Source of the DNA: Capitulum mitella
Lineage: Eukaryota > Arthropoda > Thecostraca > Pollicipedomorpha > Pollicipedidae
Reading direction: 5' to 3'
Assembly: GCA_030062745.1 (NCBI GenBank)
Contig: CP099839.1
Coordinates: forward strand, 7,053,115-7,117,114
Length of the DNA: 64,000 nt
Part shown: in pieces, positions 1 through 11,397 of the stretch
Position numbering within the stretch: the stretch's first letter is position 1
How the letters are laid out: each line of letters begins with the position of its first letter
Program-made: the position numbers and the translations under genes
Notes under the pieces: model-generated
What the model was told of the DNA's origin: nothing
What the model saw: only the letters and a program-made list of their open reading frames with translations
Database searches by the model: none

Positions 1-635
1 TTACGTTCATATGTCCAAGATTAACGACGATATTTAAATTGGAGCGGCCGTTTGGGGACACATGTGGGGCATCGTCTGGAAATTCACCATTGCGGATATC
101 GCTGTAATGAAATAGACTGGCATGGTATGGCATGACAGAGCAGTGTTTCATATTGTGGTTAAAGCATGACGTCCCTGCTTATTTCGAGATTACAAACGAC
201 ACCTAGGATTCGAAATAGCTTTATGTTCAATGCGTAGAAAATACAAAGACTCACAATTGCCAGAAATATCCACGGCCAGAACAAATATTCTGGGAAAGGC
301 CACATTACTTAAAATTGGGCTCTCGGCAAGGCGTGCTAAACAGCACATCTTGCTTGCATGTATGTAGTTCGCCACAAAATCAGAAACATTCGCCATGTGT
401 GACATAGAACCGCAGCATGTATGTTTGAGATGATTCCGAAATTTCACCCCTGTAGGAGGAGTGTTTACATGAAATTTCATCCCCACAGGAGAATTGTTCA
501 CAAGAAAATAGAAATAAGGAAACATCAAACGGAGTCAGTGCAGAACGTCAAACTTAAAAAAAACAGCGCATCAGAAGTTATGAAAAGACGTCTCATGTAT
601 CAGGCTTTCCAGTAAGACTGCTCGGACAACTGAAT
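1..635. other. AT-leaning sequence, nothing identified
   Basis: Short open frames overlap on both strands here, including a 112-codon frame at 190-528 minus. None has a recognisable domain, and frames this short are expected by chance. I see no repeat, RNA gene or promoter signal. Confidence 0.5.
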
Positions 636-925
636 GGCAGGATGTGACAGCAGCTCAGATTGTAGAGAACTGGTCTCCCCGTCCCGGCAAGATGGGTTCG
701 AATCGTCCTGGTGCTCGATATTTGGCCCGCGGATCAGCGGGCAACTGGCCAAAAGAGAGTCATGCTGGCCTCCACACGGTGGTGCCACACCCTTGGCGGC
801 ACGTTGCATTTTTGCAACAAAATCAGCCGTTGCCCGGAATGGCGTGATCGGATTCAGAGCATGGAGTCTGCGCAACAAGGTCTGCTTAGCACAGGCTTCG
901 ATTCCTGACATCACTACCAAACACG
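636..925 (+). mobile_element. tRNA-derived SINE, copy 1
   Basis: The 5' part resembles a tRNA gene. An A-box-like stretch with AGCTCAG at 652-658 is followed by GTAGAG, and a perfect B box, GGTTCGAATC, lies at 695-704. The roughly 200-bp tail is not tRNA-like, but it matches the tails of two other copies in this window: one at 60,760-61,020 in the same orientation, and one at 49,560-49,800 inverted. Shared landmarks are a GCGGCACG-type block, a GATCGGATTC-type block and CTGCTTAGCACRGGC near the 3' end. A tRNA head joined to an unrelated body in several dispersed copies is the hallmark of a SINE transcribed by RNA polymerase III. It has no coding capacity and would depend on a LINE for movement. 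It is not a functional tRNA, because the arms do not pair properly. Confidence 0.6.
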
Positions 926-929
926 GTTG

Positions 930-1005
930 GTGATACTGAGGTATGGAGGGACTCGGACCCCGACATTCAGGGATTTTACCATTAGGCCCATGACAATAAC
1001 TGGAA
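930..1005 (-). repeat. tRNA-like fragment next to the SINE
   Basis: Read on the minus strand, this stretch has an A-box-like GGGCCTAATGGT and a B-box-like GGTCCGAGTCCC, 20-30 bp apart as in a tRNA. The anticodon arm is too short and the acceptor stem does not pair. It is either a degraded tRNA pseudogene or the head of a second SINE abutting the first. The call is weak. Confidence 0.3.
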
Positions 1006-2706
1006 AGATACGGTGTGGAATCCTATGGACTCCCCCTCCCCGAGTATTTTTGGAAATTTTTAGCCATGTTAACAAACCATTCCGGCAAAAAAACAATAAA
1101 TGCTATTCAGAAAAGCAATGCGTTCGTGGCGGTATTTCTCATTTCAAAACCGATGAAATTCATTGTCTACGACGTAGTAGGCGATACCAGAAGACTTTTG
1201 AGCCAGTAAATAGCTGGCGTATCGTTATTGGTATACAGTATCCTTATTGGTTGATCGCCTACGGTTCATTCGTCCTATCGAGCGTCGTCAATAATCCCCG
1301 AGATTTTAAAGAAATAGCAAAGATCGCTAATGTTCCTGCACGGACACGCTAATGAGTGCTTCAGTCAGTGCAAGAAAGCCCATCGCAAAGGTAAATATCA
1401 AGATATCTACTAGTCAACTAGTCTCTAGCTGCCTTTAGCCAAATTCGTGGGTGATATTGACGAGCATATGCTGTGATGGATGCAACCATGACGCTTTTGT
1501 TCTGTCATATCTAACTGACTGTGTTGTACCTGCAAATATATTTATTTGGTAGCCACACAGCTTATGTATCTCTGTTCGAATATATAATCTAATTATACAA
1601 GAAAGCTGATGCAGGCTTGTGAAACGAAGACGGGAAGTCATGATGTTGCAGTTGGAAAAGTACCTGAGGAGCTAACTTCAGCAAACAGTGGTCGTGCATG
1701 AATTGCAAAGTATAAAATTTTTAGTCTGTTGTGCGAGGTAGGTAAATCTTGTCCGCACGTGTTCCTTGCAAACGCTGCTCTTTCGTTGCTCGGCTTTTCA
1801 CTCGCACGCTGGGAAAACACTTCCTTATCTTACCCTCGAAGCCTACCTCGATGCAAAATGCTGAAAACGGTCAATAAATATATCTTTTTTGTCCTGCGAA
1901 ATGTTCATATTTCAAAATGCACCAAGTGACGAACCATGCGCCAAAAAAGAGATAATAAAAACATAGTTCCTAATTCAAATAGAAACGAAGCAGGGCTCGA
2001 TCTCCATTTGTTCCAGAAGCGTTAAGGAATTAAATTTAGCGCTCCGATATTTGTAAGGTCCCCGGTCACTTTGGCTTTGGATAGCACCTGTCGGGAATCG
2101 TTGCATAAATTCTGGCGCATCTAACATGGTTGAAATAATACGATATATCGGCATAAAAGCTAAAGTTAAGTTCAAACTTTCCTGGGCGCGACACATGACT
2201 GGGATACATGACGTGACCGGGGCGCCACACGGCATTCGATGCAGCGGCATATGAAGGCAGTTCACATTCGGCGACCTTGTCGCAGCAGTTTTACAGCACG
2301 TGCTCGTCAACTGGTTTCGTCCTTCGTCGAACAGATCGCGGCGGTTGTTGCCTGGAACACCAGCGATCACGGCTGACGACGGCGTTCTCGTTGGCCTCTG
2401 CGTCCCCGCAGGGCAAAGACGGGACATGGAACTCAATACCGCACCGCAGAGCTCGGCCAGATGATCCTGTAACCTGAATCACTGGCTCCAACCCGGCACT
2501 GGCCTGAATGTTGACCAGGTCTTTTGAGAGGTTGTTCTCGTGTTATGTAGCGCAAATCCATTTACTTTTATGTTTTTGCATGCCCAAGTACATATTTAGT
2601 CCCTGTCCTACAAGCGCCGGGTGATTTTGTCCTCTGCGACTCTTTTCTCTTCAGCTCCGGTACACCGCCGAGCAGTCACATAAGACTTCGAATAGCCGTA
2701 TTCTCT
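1006..2706. other. No supported feature
   Basis: There is a 153-codon minus-strand open frame at 1,975-2,436 in locally balanced composition, but it shows no domain, no repeated copy and no splice context I trust. Nothing else is visible. Confidence 0.45.
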
Positions 2707-2962
2707 AAACTCCGTATACCTTCTTGGTGGTTGCTGACCTGTATCCCGTATAGTGTGGCTTGCGGCTCTTAGAAGAGCCTGAAAGTAAGCGGACGTCTCG
2801 GCCATGGGCCCTCTTCATTGCTTCTGCAGTGGTGTCACAGCACAGAAGCAATGAAAAGGGCCCATGGCCGGAACGTCTGCCTACTCCCCGGCTCTTCTGA
2901 GAGCCACAAGCCACACTACGGCATGCAGACCAACAACCACCTGGAAGATCTCCAACAATGCG
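2707..2962. repeat. Long imperfect palindrome (hairpin, about 120-bp arms)
   Basis: The left arm at about 2,707-2,826 is the reverse complement of the right arm at about 2,843-2,962, with a 16-nt loop at 2,827-2,842. The inner 80 bp agrees at roughly 85% by eye (for example GGGCCCATGGCC on the right against GGCCATGGGCCC on the left). The outer 40 bp is more diverged and has small indels. The two strands therefore encode near-identical peptides from a shared EAMKRAHGR stretch, a consequence of the symmetry and not evidence for a gene. A transcript from either strand would fold into a long hairpin. It could be a foldback transposon or an inverted duplication at a repair site. Confidence 0.8.
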
Positions 2963-4964
2963 GTACACCATCATCCAGCGAGCTCTCCGAGAACCCAGCC
3001 TAAATTCTGTATATTTCGGAATGTACTCGAACTAGGGTTTTTTTAGGCTCGGAGATATAACTATTTTGGAAGGCATGTACTGCGATTTGGCAGTTTCTTG
3101 TACAGTCTGGCATATTAGCTCTTCAAGGGGCTAAACTGTATTCCCATTGTGACCAGTGGTGTTCTGGAAGGTCTCATGACCTCTGGCTACTTTCAAAGGT
3201 CGAGTGAGGTCCAGGCATGCAACTTTTTTAGATCAATCAATCGATGCCCATGCAATATAACGGGACTCAAAACCGTTGTGGGCAACTACTCCATAGGGTC
3301 CCATGCTACATTCATAATGCTGCCTGGCACCCAGTGAACATTAGGGGTGCTAACGCACCCATGAAGAAGTGGGAAACTAGACCCATTCTGGGGTGAATGA
3401 CATCGTTTGACTTGTCGGGGCATTCTGGACGTCAGACATGATGGAAACAGTACAAATGGTAGACTGCCTTTTTGTCCTCACAAGTCACGAATAGGTCACA
3501 TGAGGTCAGGAATAATTAGTTCGAAACCGAAAATTACATTTCCCCGATAGTTTGCTACCGATATGCCACCAACCGGAAGGTCGATCCGAAATATGATCTG
3601 AGATGCCAACTATAATGGGTTAAGAAGCAGCCGCAAAGTCAGTAACGCCTCACTTGAAGACCTAGAACAAACACATCCCGTCCATCCACGGCTGTTGGCT
3701 GGATCCGACTCTGAACTGTGCCGGCGTTTGCTATTATAAGAGAAGTCCGTGGCACATCGCCTTGTGTTTTTCCACGTGCCGCCTTGTACTGCCCGGCCCG
3801 GATGTGGTGCGTAATGGAGCATCAAATGGGGATAGTGGTCGTAAACAAGAGACAGCTGTTTCGCTTATGCGTTCCCGAAACAGGCGCGTCACGGGACACC
3901 TTCTCTCTTACCGGCATCTAACGCCTGCCGACGCCTACAGATATACTGACAAGGCACGGCTTCCTCAGTCCAGTCATAAGCTGGCGCGCAAACGGAAACG
4001 CTTTCCCGGCGCTTCACAGTTGCTGCTACGAGGTGGAATTTAAATTGCTGCCATTTTGAAAAAGCACATCACGTGTCGCATTAGATCGTTGGTGTCTGTC
4101 GATGCCTGTTAACCGCATTCGCCCCCTCGGTGGTATAGGAGGTTCGTGTATTCCTTGCCCCATCGATCGACCACAGACAACATCTGCCTTTTTCCACGTG
4201 CGTTGACTTCTGTTTTAGTGGCAATGGTAATGTCAATATTGCACATCGCATTACCTCTTTCTTCCATTTTTTGCGTCGCTTTTTACTCCACTTCTTTTTT
4301 GTCGCATTCTCCGCCAGTTCTACAAGTGTATGTGCTTAAAGATACTTATTTTTGGCAATAAAGTCACATAAATTAATGAGATTTTGTGTCCCTTTCAATG
4401 GATTCGGTGGCTTACCTGGCAAAATTCGTTGCCTTGGTAAGTTCGTTCGGTGCCCGTTACGCAGGAACTTTGGGTGGGTGACACGGAGCCTAGCTAGCAA
4501 TCCGCCGATTGCTGGAGGTAGTGCATGTTGAACGACTGACCATGGCACGGTGTCTTCGATACCATACGAACTCAGGTTCATGGAGGGTAAGAATAGGTTA
4601 CTGATGTTGTCGTTAGTTGAGACAAGGTAGAAGACGACAGAGGGAGTGAGGAAAACGTTCGATTATCACGTGTCCCAGTTCTTTGTGAAAGCTTCGGAAG
4701 TTGAATTACTTTCTTGGACTTTAAAGACATGAGTCACGAAGGAAGGTACTTGCATCCGCCCAAGTTCCATCCTTTACCCACTTGTGAAATGATGTTAAAT
4801 AGCGTGCCCAAATGTGAGCGCAACAGTCGTAAAAAACGCTCAACTGCTCAGTGATTTCTCAGTATCGCCATAAAAACTACAAAAAAAAACGTGGACAGGG
4901 GAGCCATGCTCCTCTAGCCTTCTGTTCATATGCCCATTCTTGTCATCATCATTGAATATCTTTC
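2963..4964. other. No supported feature
   Basis: Mixed-composition sequence. All open frames are under 95 codons and unrecognised. No tandem or inverted repeats were seen. Confidence 0.45.
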
Positions 4965-5006
4965 TGTGGACATCTGGCCGTCCGCAAGGCTGGCCAGATG
5001 TCCACA
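4965..5006. repeat. Perfect 15-bp-arm hairpin
   Basis: TGTGGACATCTGGCC at 4,965-4,979 is perfectly complementary to 4,992-5,006, across a 12-nt loop. Nothing around it suggests a terminator or transposon end. It may be the centre of a small foldback element. Confidence 0.75.
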
Positions 5007-7214
5007 ATTTATGGATTTGGTACCCACCATTATTACTTGACCGCACACCTCATAGCGAAGTTACTATCAGTTTCATCAGCTATCAAGGAAAAGTACTGAA
5101 AATGCCATCATGCGATAGCTCCTGGCAAGTGGTAACAGAAGTCGCATCGACATCTGAAAGTAGACATGTGACTCCGTCACTTCAAATCGTCACCGAATGT
5201 AAAACAAGGTAAACAGCCGAGACCGTCTCTGAATTCCTTTATATGTGTTTCGATTGCAACGCGGCCTTTACATTCGTGGCGCAATAATTGGAAAAAAAAC
5301 GTTTTAAACAGACGATTAGACATAATGAAAGCAATCTGAAACTCAGTTAGCTCTGAAATACTTCATTCCATTTTAAAGCAAATTCTTTAGCCATGCTTTT
5401 ATGTGAGGAGGTTCATCACTGGAGAAGCACACGTCACAGGCGCCTCGTTACTGGCGTACTGTGGGGTCCAGACACAACGTCCGTCAAAAGTTGATCCTTC
5501 CCTTTCGAGACAGCTCTAAAAGTTTAAGATCCGTGGTCAATCGGTCAGTTTCTATGACCCGTGTCCTAACGGATTTTGCCTTTCACAGGTTTCCTATCCG
5601 AAATTTTAAGCGTCAAACTCGTCTTCTACGCTTTAGACTCGGTATGGCTCCTGCTCTAGGAAAAAGTAGCATGTCAGTGTCATCACAATCTGGATTTGTA
5701 ACGAGGCTGCCTCTCGTGGTGATCTAAAGTTACTGTCTTCTGATCCGGTGATCAAACACTGCCGAGAAGTTTCGATGAACATCGGAGCGAGACACCTAGA
5801 AACCCGACTCTCATATTTGACATCATGATCAGAATGAAATTATATTTGGTAAATATAATCGCCCATCTATAACAGATAGTTGAAGCTATCTTTTCCAATG
5901 GCCGCGCCGTTATAATAAGACACATGCTCTGCCTGTATTGAGAAACATTCCTGACCAAATATTGGTTGCTAATCATGTGCAATGGAGTGATATATTTGCC
6001 TGCACAATTCACCATACTTACAATTCCCCTCGAACACACACATGGCTCGGGATGAGATCGGTTGGAGACGCAGCTGGCATTGATTTTCCCTGCATTCTAC
6101 GAGAATAACATGCAAAGAAGAAATTAACTGAAAACATGAAATAAGATCTGCATGCAGATTTAAATGGTGGACGCAAATTAATAAGACTGAGCCTGAAACG
6201 CACGTGGAATCAGCTGTATTACTCCGAATATCGTGTGAGTTTCGAAGTGGTGAGTTTGCGCATCCTACTCTCGCATGCAGTCAAAGCACACATGACGCTA
6301 GGTCTCTTCTCTTCCCCCGGGACACGCTCTACCTTCCTTACGCTCTTCCTTCGTTCGCTAATACGCTCGCTCTACCTTCCTTCATAATTCTTCACGTAAC
6401 CTCGCCTTGCGATAATCTGGTTCTTTTCCGCGGCCCGTGCTCTGGACGTGCATCCAACTCAGCGTCCAAGCCGCCCTTGGATGTGGTGTCCTTAACCATG
6501 CCCCGAACGTCAAATGCAGCATGTGAGGACGTACGGTTGGAGATATAGCAAGTGAAATACACGGAATTCATGTGCTCTGAAACGACCTTTGTGTTTCGGT
6601 GGCGTCGTAGCATATGGCGAGATCCGACCGGAATATGCAGCCACCCTTGCGGTAATGCTGTTGAAAAAAGGTATGAAGGATTTCTTATACGTTCTTCATG
6701 GTAAATATATCCATTCATTCAAGCAGGAATTTGTAGAGTTATCATGCAGCGCACTTGCGCTCACTACCAGCCATGTCATCATCTTCCGCCGAAATGTGAT
6801 TTGGGGATATTCGTTACTTCCTAAACTGTCTTAATGTTTCACCGGCGTGGTGATCAACATTTCCTGTTCTCATGTTTCCAATGCACCCCTAGTATGTTTC
6901 CCTAGTAGTATGTTCCACCCTAACACCCTAGTAGTATGTTTCCAATGCACCACTGATAAGAACTTGAGTGTCCTTAACAAACCCTCAAGCGAAAACTCTT
7001 CTCATTTGGTTTCTGAGCCAGGCTCAAGAAGGTGTCTTGTGCTTTTCTCTTAATGACAACTTTGTGCTGCATTTGCTGAAAGCGCGATGGAGATAATTTT
7101 TCGTCAAACTTCTGGCTGAAATCCTTTCTCTTTCAACACACTTCTTTTAAAAGAATCAATTTTGTAGTGGTTCATGCTAATAGTGATGCACGCAATTTTT
7201 TCATTTCTTTTCTT
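5007..7214. other. No supported gene; one small tandem repeat inside
   Basis: No coding frame has recognisable content. The CT-rich stretch at 6,300-6,390 (CTCTACCTTCCTT repeated at 6,327 and 6,370) is low-complexity pyrimidine sequence. A short tandem repeat lies at 6,873-6,951. Confidence 0.4.
6873..6951. repeat. Small irregular tandem repeat
   Basis: TGTTTCCAATGCACC occurs at 6,873-6,887 and again at 6,937-6,951. Between them CCCTAGTAGTATGTT recurs. This is a short slippage-type duplication with no visible function. Confidence 0.7.
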
Positions 7215-7437
7215 TGGTGATCAGGGTATCTCCCATCTGGTCACAGCACTGGAGAACATGGTAGAAGTATGTGCAAGAAGTGGCGTAAAGCTGGAACGCA
7301 GTATCGTGCGCAGTTTTCTGCGATCACGCTGGTGCAAAAATGGCAGAGTTACTGTCAGGCTTTTGTGAGAAGTCCATTGAAAGACCTTTATTTCATGTCA
7401 AAGCATGGCAGTTATCATGGAAAATACGTGCTATGAA
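7215..7437 (+). mobile_element. Dispersed coding-derived repeat, copy 1 (unknown family)
   Basis: This copy aligns in direct orientation with 63,245-63,520. In the frame open from 7,221 to 7,437 it encodes CKKW from 7,272, then GTQ three residues later, then FS and VQK. The 63-kb copy shows the same residues with the same spacing (C codon at 63,297). Differences between the copies fall partly at third codon positions, so the ancestor was probably protein-coding. There is no start context, and a TGA at 7,218-7,220 precedes the frame. It is most likely a decayed fragment of a transposon protein. I do not recognise the family. Confidence 0.5.
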
Positions 7438-9609
7438 ATACAACAGGAACAAGCTCGACTTCATTAATAGCCATTCACCTGTTAGCTGAGCCAGCAGACG
7501 CGCACAAAACAACGTCGTCATGATGAGCATCGGCTATCTTCACACGGCTAGTCGTATTGCTGCTGATAAACACCTCAGATCCTGCATATGTAGCGCCAGG
7601 CTCGCTGAAGGTTTAACTTTCCACAGTGCGGCTCGACTGGTGGTCGGGGGTATGGTGGGCGAACCTCTAGAGGGACGGCGAGCTGCTGCAGCCAGAGGAG
7701 GCACTATGACAGAAAACGCAGCTGCGGCCACCTGATATTGCTTTAGCCATGCCTGTCCAACAGCGACAACGCGAATTTGACTTTTCTTTCCGTGGGACTG
7801 CGGAGTGGCCGTAAACATGATATCGGTAAAATACTGAACTTAGCTCCGATTACCAAAAGCATTGTCTGGCGCCACTAACAGGCCGCCTGGAAATGTGGTG
7901 AGAACCTGCGGGAATCAGATCTTTAGGACAGCTGCAGTCTTAAAAAGCAAGGCGTGCTGACGTGACGTGCTTCAGCCGGTTAGTAGGAAATCTCGGCATC
8001 TCCCGCTACTTGATGGACCAAAACATATCGGCATCTGCCTTCATCTATTACTGGAACCCTTACGTGAGTGGATTCAGCGAGGGAGGAAAATGGTGAGCTG
8101 CCCTGCTGAGAAAATAGCCAGGGATAACAATGGAACTCACATCTGTACAGGTAGTTTCAGAGGGAAGCTGACGCGCGCAGGTAAATTAAATGGGGCCGTC
8201 CTCGAGGTCAGTATCAATAAAGGGCTTTCACCTGGGAGAAATTAGTTGGGCATTAAAGCTCCCTTAAAATCAACTGGAACCTTTTCTTGTACGACTTGCA
8301 TCACTTCAGTATCGTCTACAAACGCACTTAACGTCTCATTCATTCGTCCAGCGTCGACCCCGCTCTCGAAAGCCCATGCAACTAATTATCGATCCTCGGC
8401 CGTTTTTTCGCAAGCTTCCCTAAACGACTACCTCATTCGCTCTGACATTCTGCATACCTGAGTTTTGGGCCTTTTTATGCATCCCTTGAAAACTTGAGAT
8501 CAGTACATCTGTAAGTCAGTGATCTATGAAGCATTTCTGCAGGATATATTGCGGAGAAATCACGGTACAGCGATGGTCGTGATCGGACATTCTAAATCTT
8601 TTTCACGGGTGTCGCCCATGGTGTTATTGGGCTCCACGCTTAGGTCTTGCATCCAGATCATATTAGGTCAAAATCATACACTGAGGCCACCGACCTTTTC
8701 TTATCCTTTTGTAACCTCGAAGGGGTCATAATGTAATCGAAAAGGCTGATTTGAAGAGCAACAGTAGTTTTGGTCGTTATGTATTGCCAGAAGTTGTTGT
8801 GATCCCCTCAAAAAGGCCCTATAGGTTACATCCGATAAGGTCCAATGAAAACCCCCAATCCACTGATATGACCTCCTTTGGGGTCTCCTACAGGCCACTT
8901 TGTGTTTTAAAAACACAAAAAGGGTTTCATTGTGTAGCCAGAGAACAAACATGCTACTCCCTCGCCTTTTTTTTGTTTCTTTACGCTGTTACCTCAGGTT
9001 TGGAAATGGCTGGGGATCGTACCAACACCCACCCACCCCACCGTCGCAGACGTTCGAATGGCGAATACTGGCGAAGGTTGAGCACCGAGGTTAACCTCCG
9101 ATAGCCTGAATTCCTGACGTAGAAAGGCAGAATCTTCCTTGCGCTTGTCCGTCTCGGGATGTTCAGCGTATTGTTTTTCGACAAGGAAGAAAGAGCAGCG
9201 GTCAATAAACATACATTGCAAACCATGCACATCGTGTCAGCACAAAGAGAGAAGCAGTCGCTGAATCATTGTTTAAACTTAAGCCGTTTGCATTTAACAA
9301 ACAGAGACGTCTTTCCAGCGGATGACCTCATGCCAGTGTTACATGGCAAGACTGATCACTGCTGTCTGACTGATTGGTGAATCACGTGAAATAGATGGCT
9401 GGGACCACCTGGGTTTCAAGCCATATATTTCATAATAGAGCCAGGGTTCGTCAAAAACAAATATTTAGCAAGCACTGCTGCCTAATGATTCTCCGTTTCG
9501 CGGTTAAACCGCAGGAATTTACTAGACAAACAGCTGTTTTACATTTGCTTTGCTAAACTTTTGCTTTTTTAAACTTTTTCTCAAAAAACTTTTGCGACCT
9601 TGAAAATCT
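7438..9609. other. No supported gene
   Basis: No reading frame is convincing. A 21-bp palindrome lies at 8,899-8,919 (TTTGTGTTTT, A, and its complement). A tRNA-like B-box remnant on the minus strand near 9,020 was judged too degenerate to call. Confidence 0.4.
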
Positions 9610-10040
9610 ATTCCTCCGCCGGCAGAAAATCATGTGCACATTCGACAAAGTAAAGCCGACAGACTTCCGTCTCAGTCCCACGAGGCAGGCCAGTCCCGTA
9701 CGGCCGCGCGTCTGAGGGCATCGGAGCACGAGCCTCCCGTGCGGTCGCCGGACCACACAGGACGGCCGGCGGTCGGCGGCGTGAGCAGCGGCCGGCTGCC
9801 GGCCGGCCGCGCGGTCGGCCGGGCGGGCGCCGCCGCCGCCGGCCGGGCATTGTCATGCACGAGCGGGCCGATATGCCGGCCGCGGCCCCAGGCCGGTGAA
9901 AAAACCGAGCTGCATCACAGAGTGCCGCCGCCCGCGTCACGTGCCCCTCTGAAGGCGACCCGGCCCGCAGAGTGGGCTCATACCCGCGCCGTGTGGGCGG
10001 ACCGGGACCAGGTCTCACGGGGGCCACTGCGACCGTAACG
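9610..10040. promoter_or_regulatory. CpG island 1
   Basis: Composition switches abruptly from A/T-rich DNA with poly-T tracts to dense GCCGGCCG-type sequence with very frequent CpG, then reverts at about 10,040. Open frames of 134-139 codons on both strands here are artefacts of few stop codons in GC-rich DNA. No TATA or CCAAT element was found. CpG islands in animals usually mark promoters or developmental enhancers; that role is inferred here from composition alone. Confidence 0.55.
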
Positions 10041-11051
10041 CGGACTGAGTGGAGCGATGTGAGTTAACGAACGTCAGCACGTACACTAAATAACAAACCG
10101 TTCAAAACATGAAAATGAAAAACAAAATATTTGCTACAGCCACGTCATCATTATAAGTGACAATGAAAGCAAATGCCTAGCCTTTCCCAAACAACTGCCG
10201 CACATCCCCCTGTCTAAGTGGGATCCAGCATTTTACATGCATGTAATAGTTTTACGTCCTATCGCTGATCTCATTCTGCGACTGCCGTTCGGTTTGTTCA
10301 GTTGAGTTACACTGTCTTCCAGATTGTCAGAACTGAGCATATCCCTCTTTGTGCTCTGTATTTGTAAGGAACCGGACGTTGATGGTAATCAGAGCCAAAT
10401 TTCGTTTCATTTCGTAAGAAAATATTACTTCACGTCAAACAAGTACAAACACCCGGCACGGTCTCCTACATAGACTACAAAAAGGAGTCAGACTTTGAAA
10501 ACATCACTATCGTGGACCAGTTGCGGCCGATCGTTTGATATGTTCCTGACATAAAATTGCACGACCAAACTGCAGAGGACTGAACGGGTGTAATGCTTTC
10601 CTGAACGCGAGACACGCCGCTGTAGTTTCGACATTTTGGAACGGTTGCATGTATGCAGCATCCGCGTGCATGCGGATAGCTTTCAAAAGTCGTTGTAGGT
10701 ACGTGGAGTATATATTACCAAAACTTAGTCCAAGTCTTGTTTTGATTACCCAGACTGCCGTTTGTTATCTCAGGTATTCGGTAAAAACACGCACTTTAAG
10801 TAGATTTCTAAAAATCGTTTTGAATTGGCCAGTGGGAGATATTAAAATGGATCATATCCATCACCATTGACAGTTTACGCCCTGATAGCGGGCCAGGCTG
10901 GTGCTCTGAGCGGCAGCTATTGATAGTGTCATACGTAAACGGCATTAAAGCGTTCGGACGACAAATGGCACTTGACGGACATCATGCAAGAGGCTGTTCT
11001 CCTGGAAATGATCAGTATTCAAGGATCCCATTACACGAAGGTTGGATAATC
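10041..11051. other. No supported feature
   Basis: AT-leaning, with no repeat copy, coding frame above 75 codons or promoter-like cluster. Confidence 0.45.
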
Positions 11052-11397
11052 CCGATTGCGTAATACCATCGCATGAAAACGCATTCTAAATTCGTAAAAA
11101 AATGTAATGGCATGGCGATGACAGCCATTGCTTTTTGTGGGAAGTTAGTAGCAGGTTGTAAAATAAGAAATGACCTTGTTATCATTCGTTTGAATTAAAA
11201 ACGTACCGAGAATATCAAATCTCGATTACATTATACGATCACAAGAAAACGCATTTGAAACATGAAAAAATGTAATGGCATGGCGATGACAGCCATTGTT
11301 CCCTTCGAATCTAATAACAGGTTACCAGGTAAGAAATACCCCTCGTGTCATTCATATGAATTAAAAATGCGCCGGGAACATCAAATTGCATAATGTT
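11052..11397. repeat. Tandem duplication of about 168 bp with invariant 30-bp core
   Basis: There are two adjacent copies, roughly 11,052-11,225 and 11,226-11,397. They share the order: TAC/TTATACGATCACAAGAAAAC-like block, poly-A, core, a GTTA-rich block, TCATTC-TATGAATTAAAAA-type block, then ATCAAAT. Most of the unit has diverged substantially. A 30-bp core is identical at 11,101-11,130 and 11,269-11,298. The core contains complementary ends, AATGGC and GCCATT, around a 12-nt loop. Confidence 0.75.

Noticed and set aside
1975-2436. 153-codon minus-strand frame
   Set aside because: No recognisable domain, no second copy and no splice or promoter context; lengths like this are expected by chance in 64 kb.
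8998-9090. tRNA-like segment on the minus strand with GGTACGATCCC
   Set aside because: The B-box-like match is present, but no convincing A box or foldable arms, and no second copy in the window.
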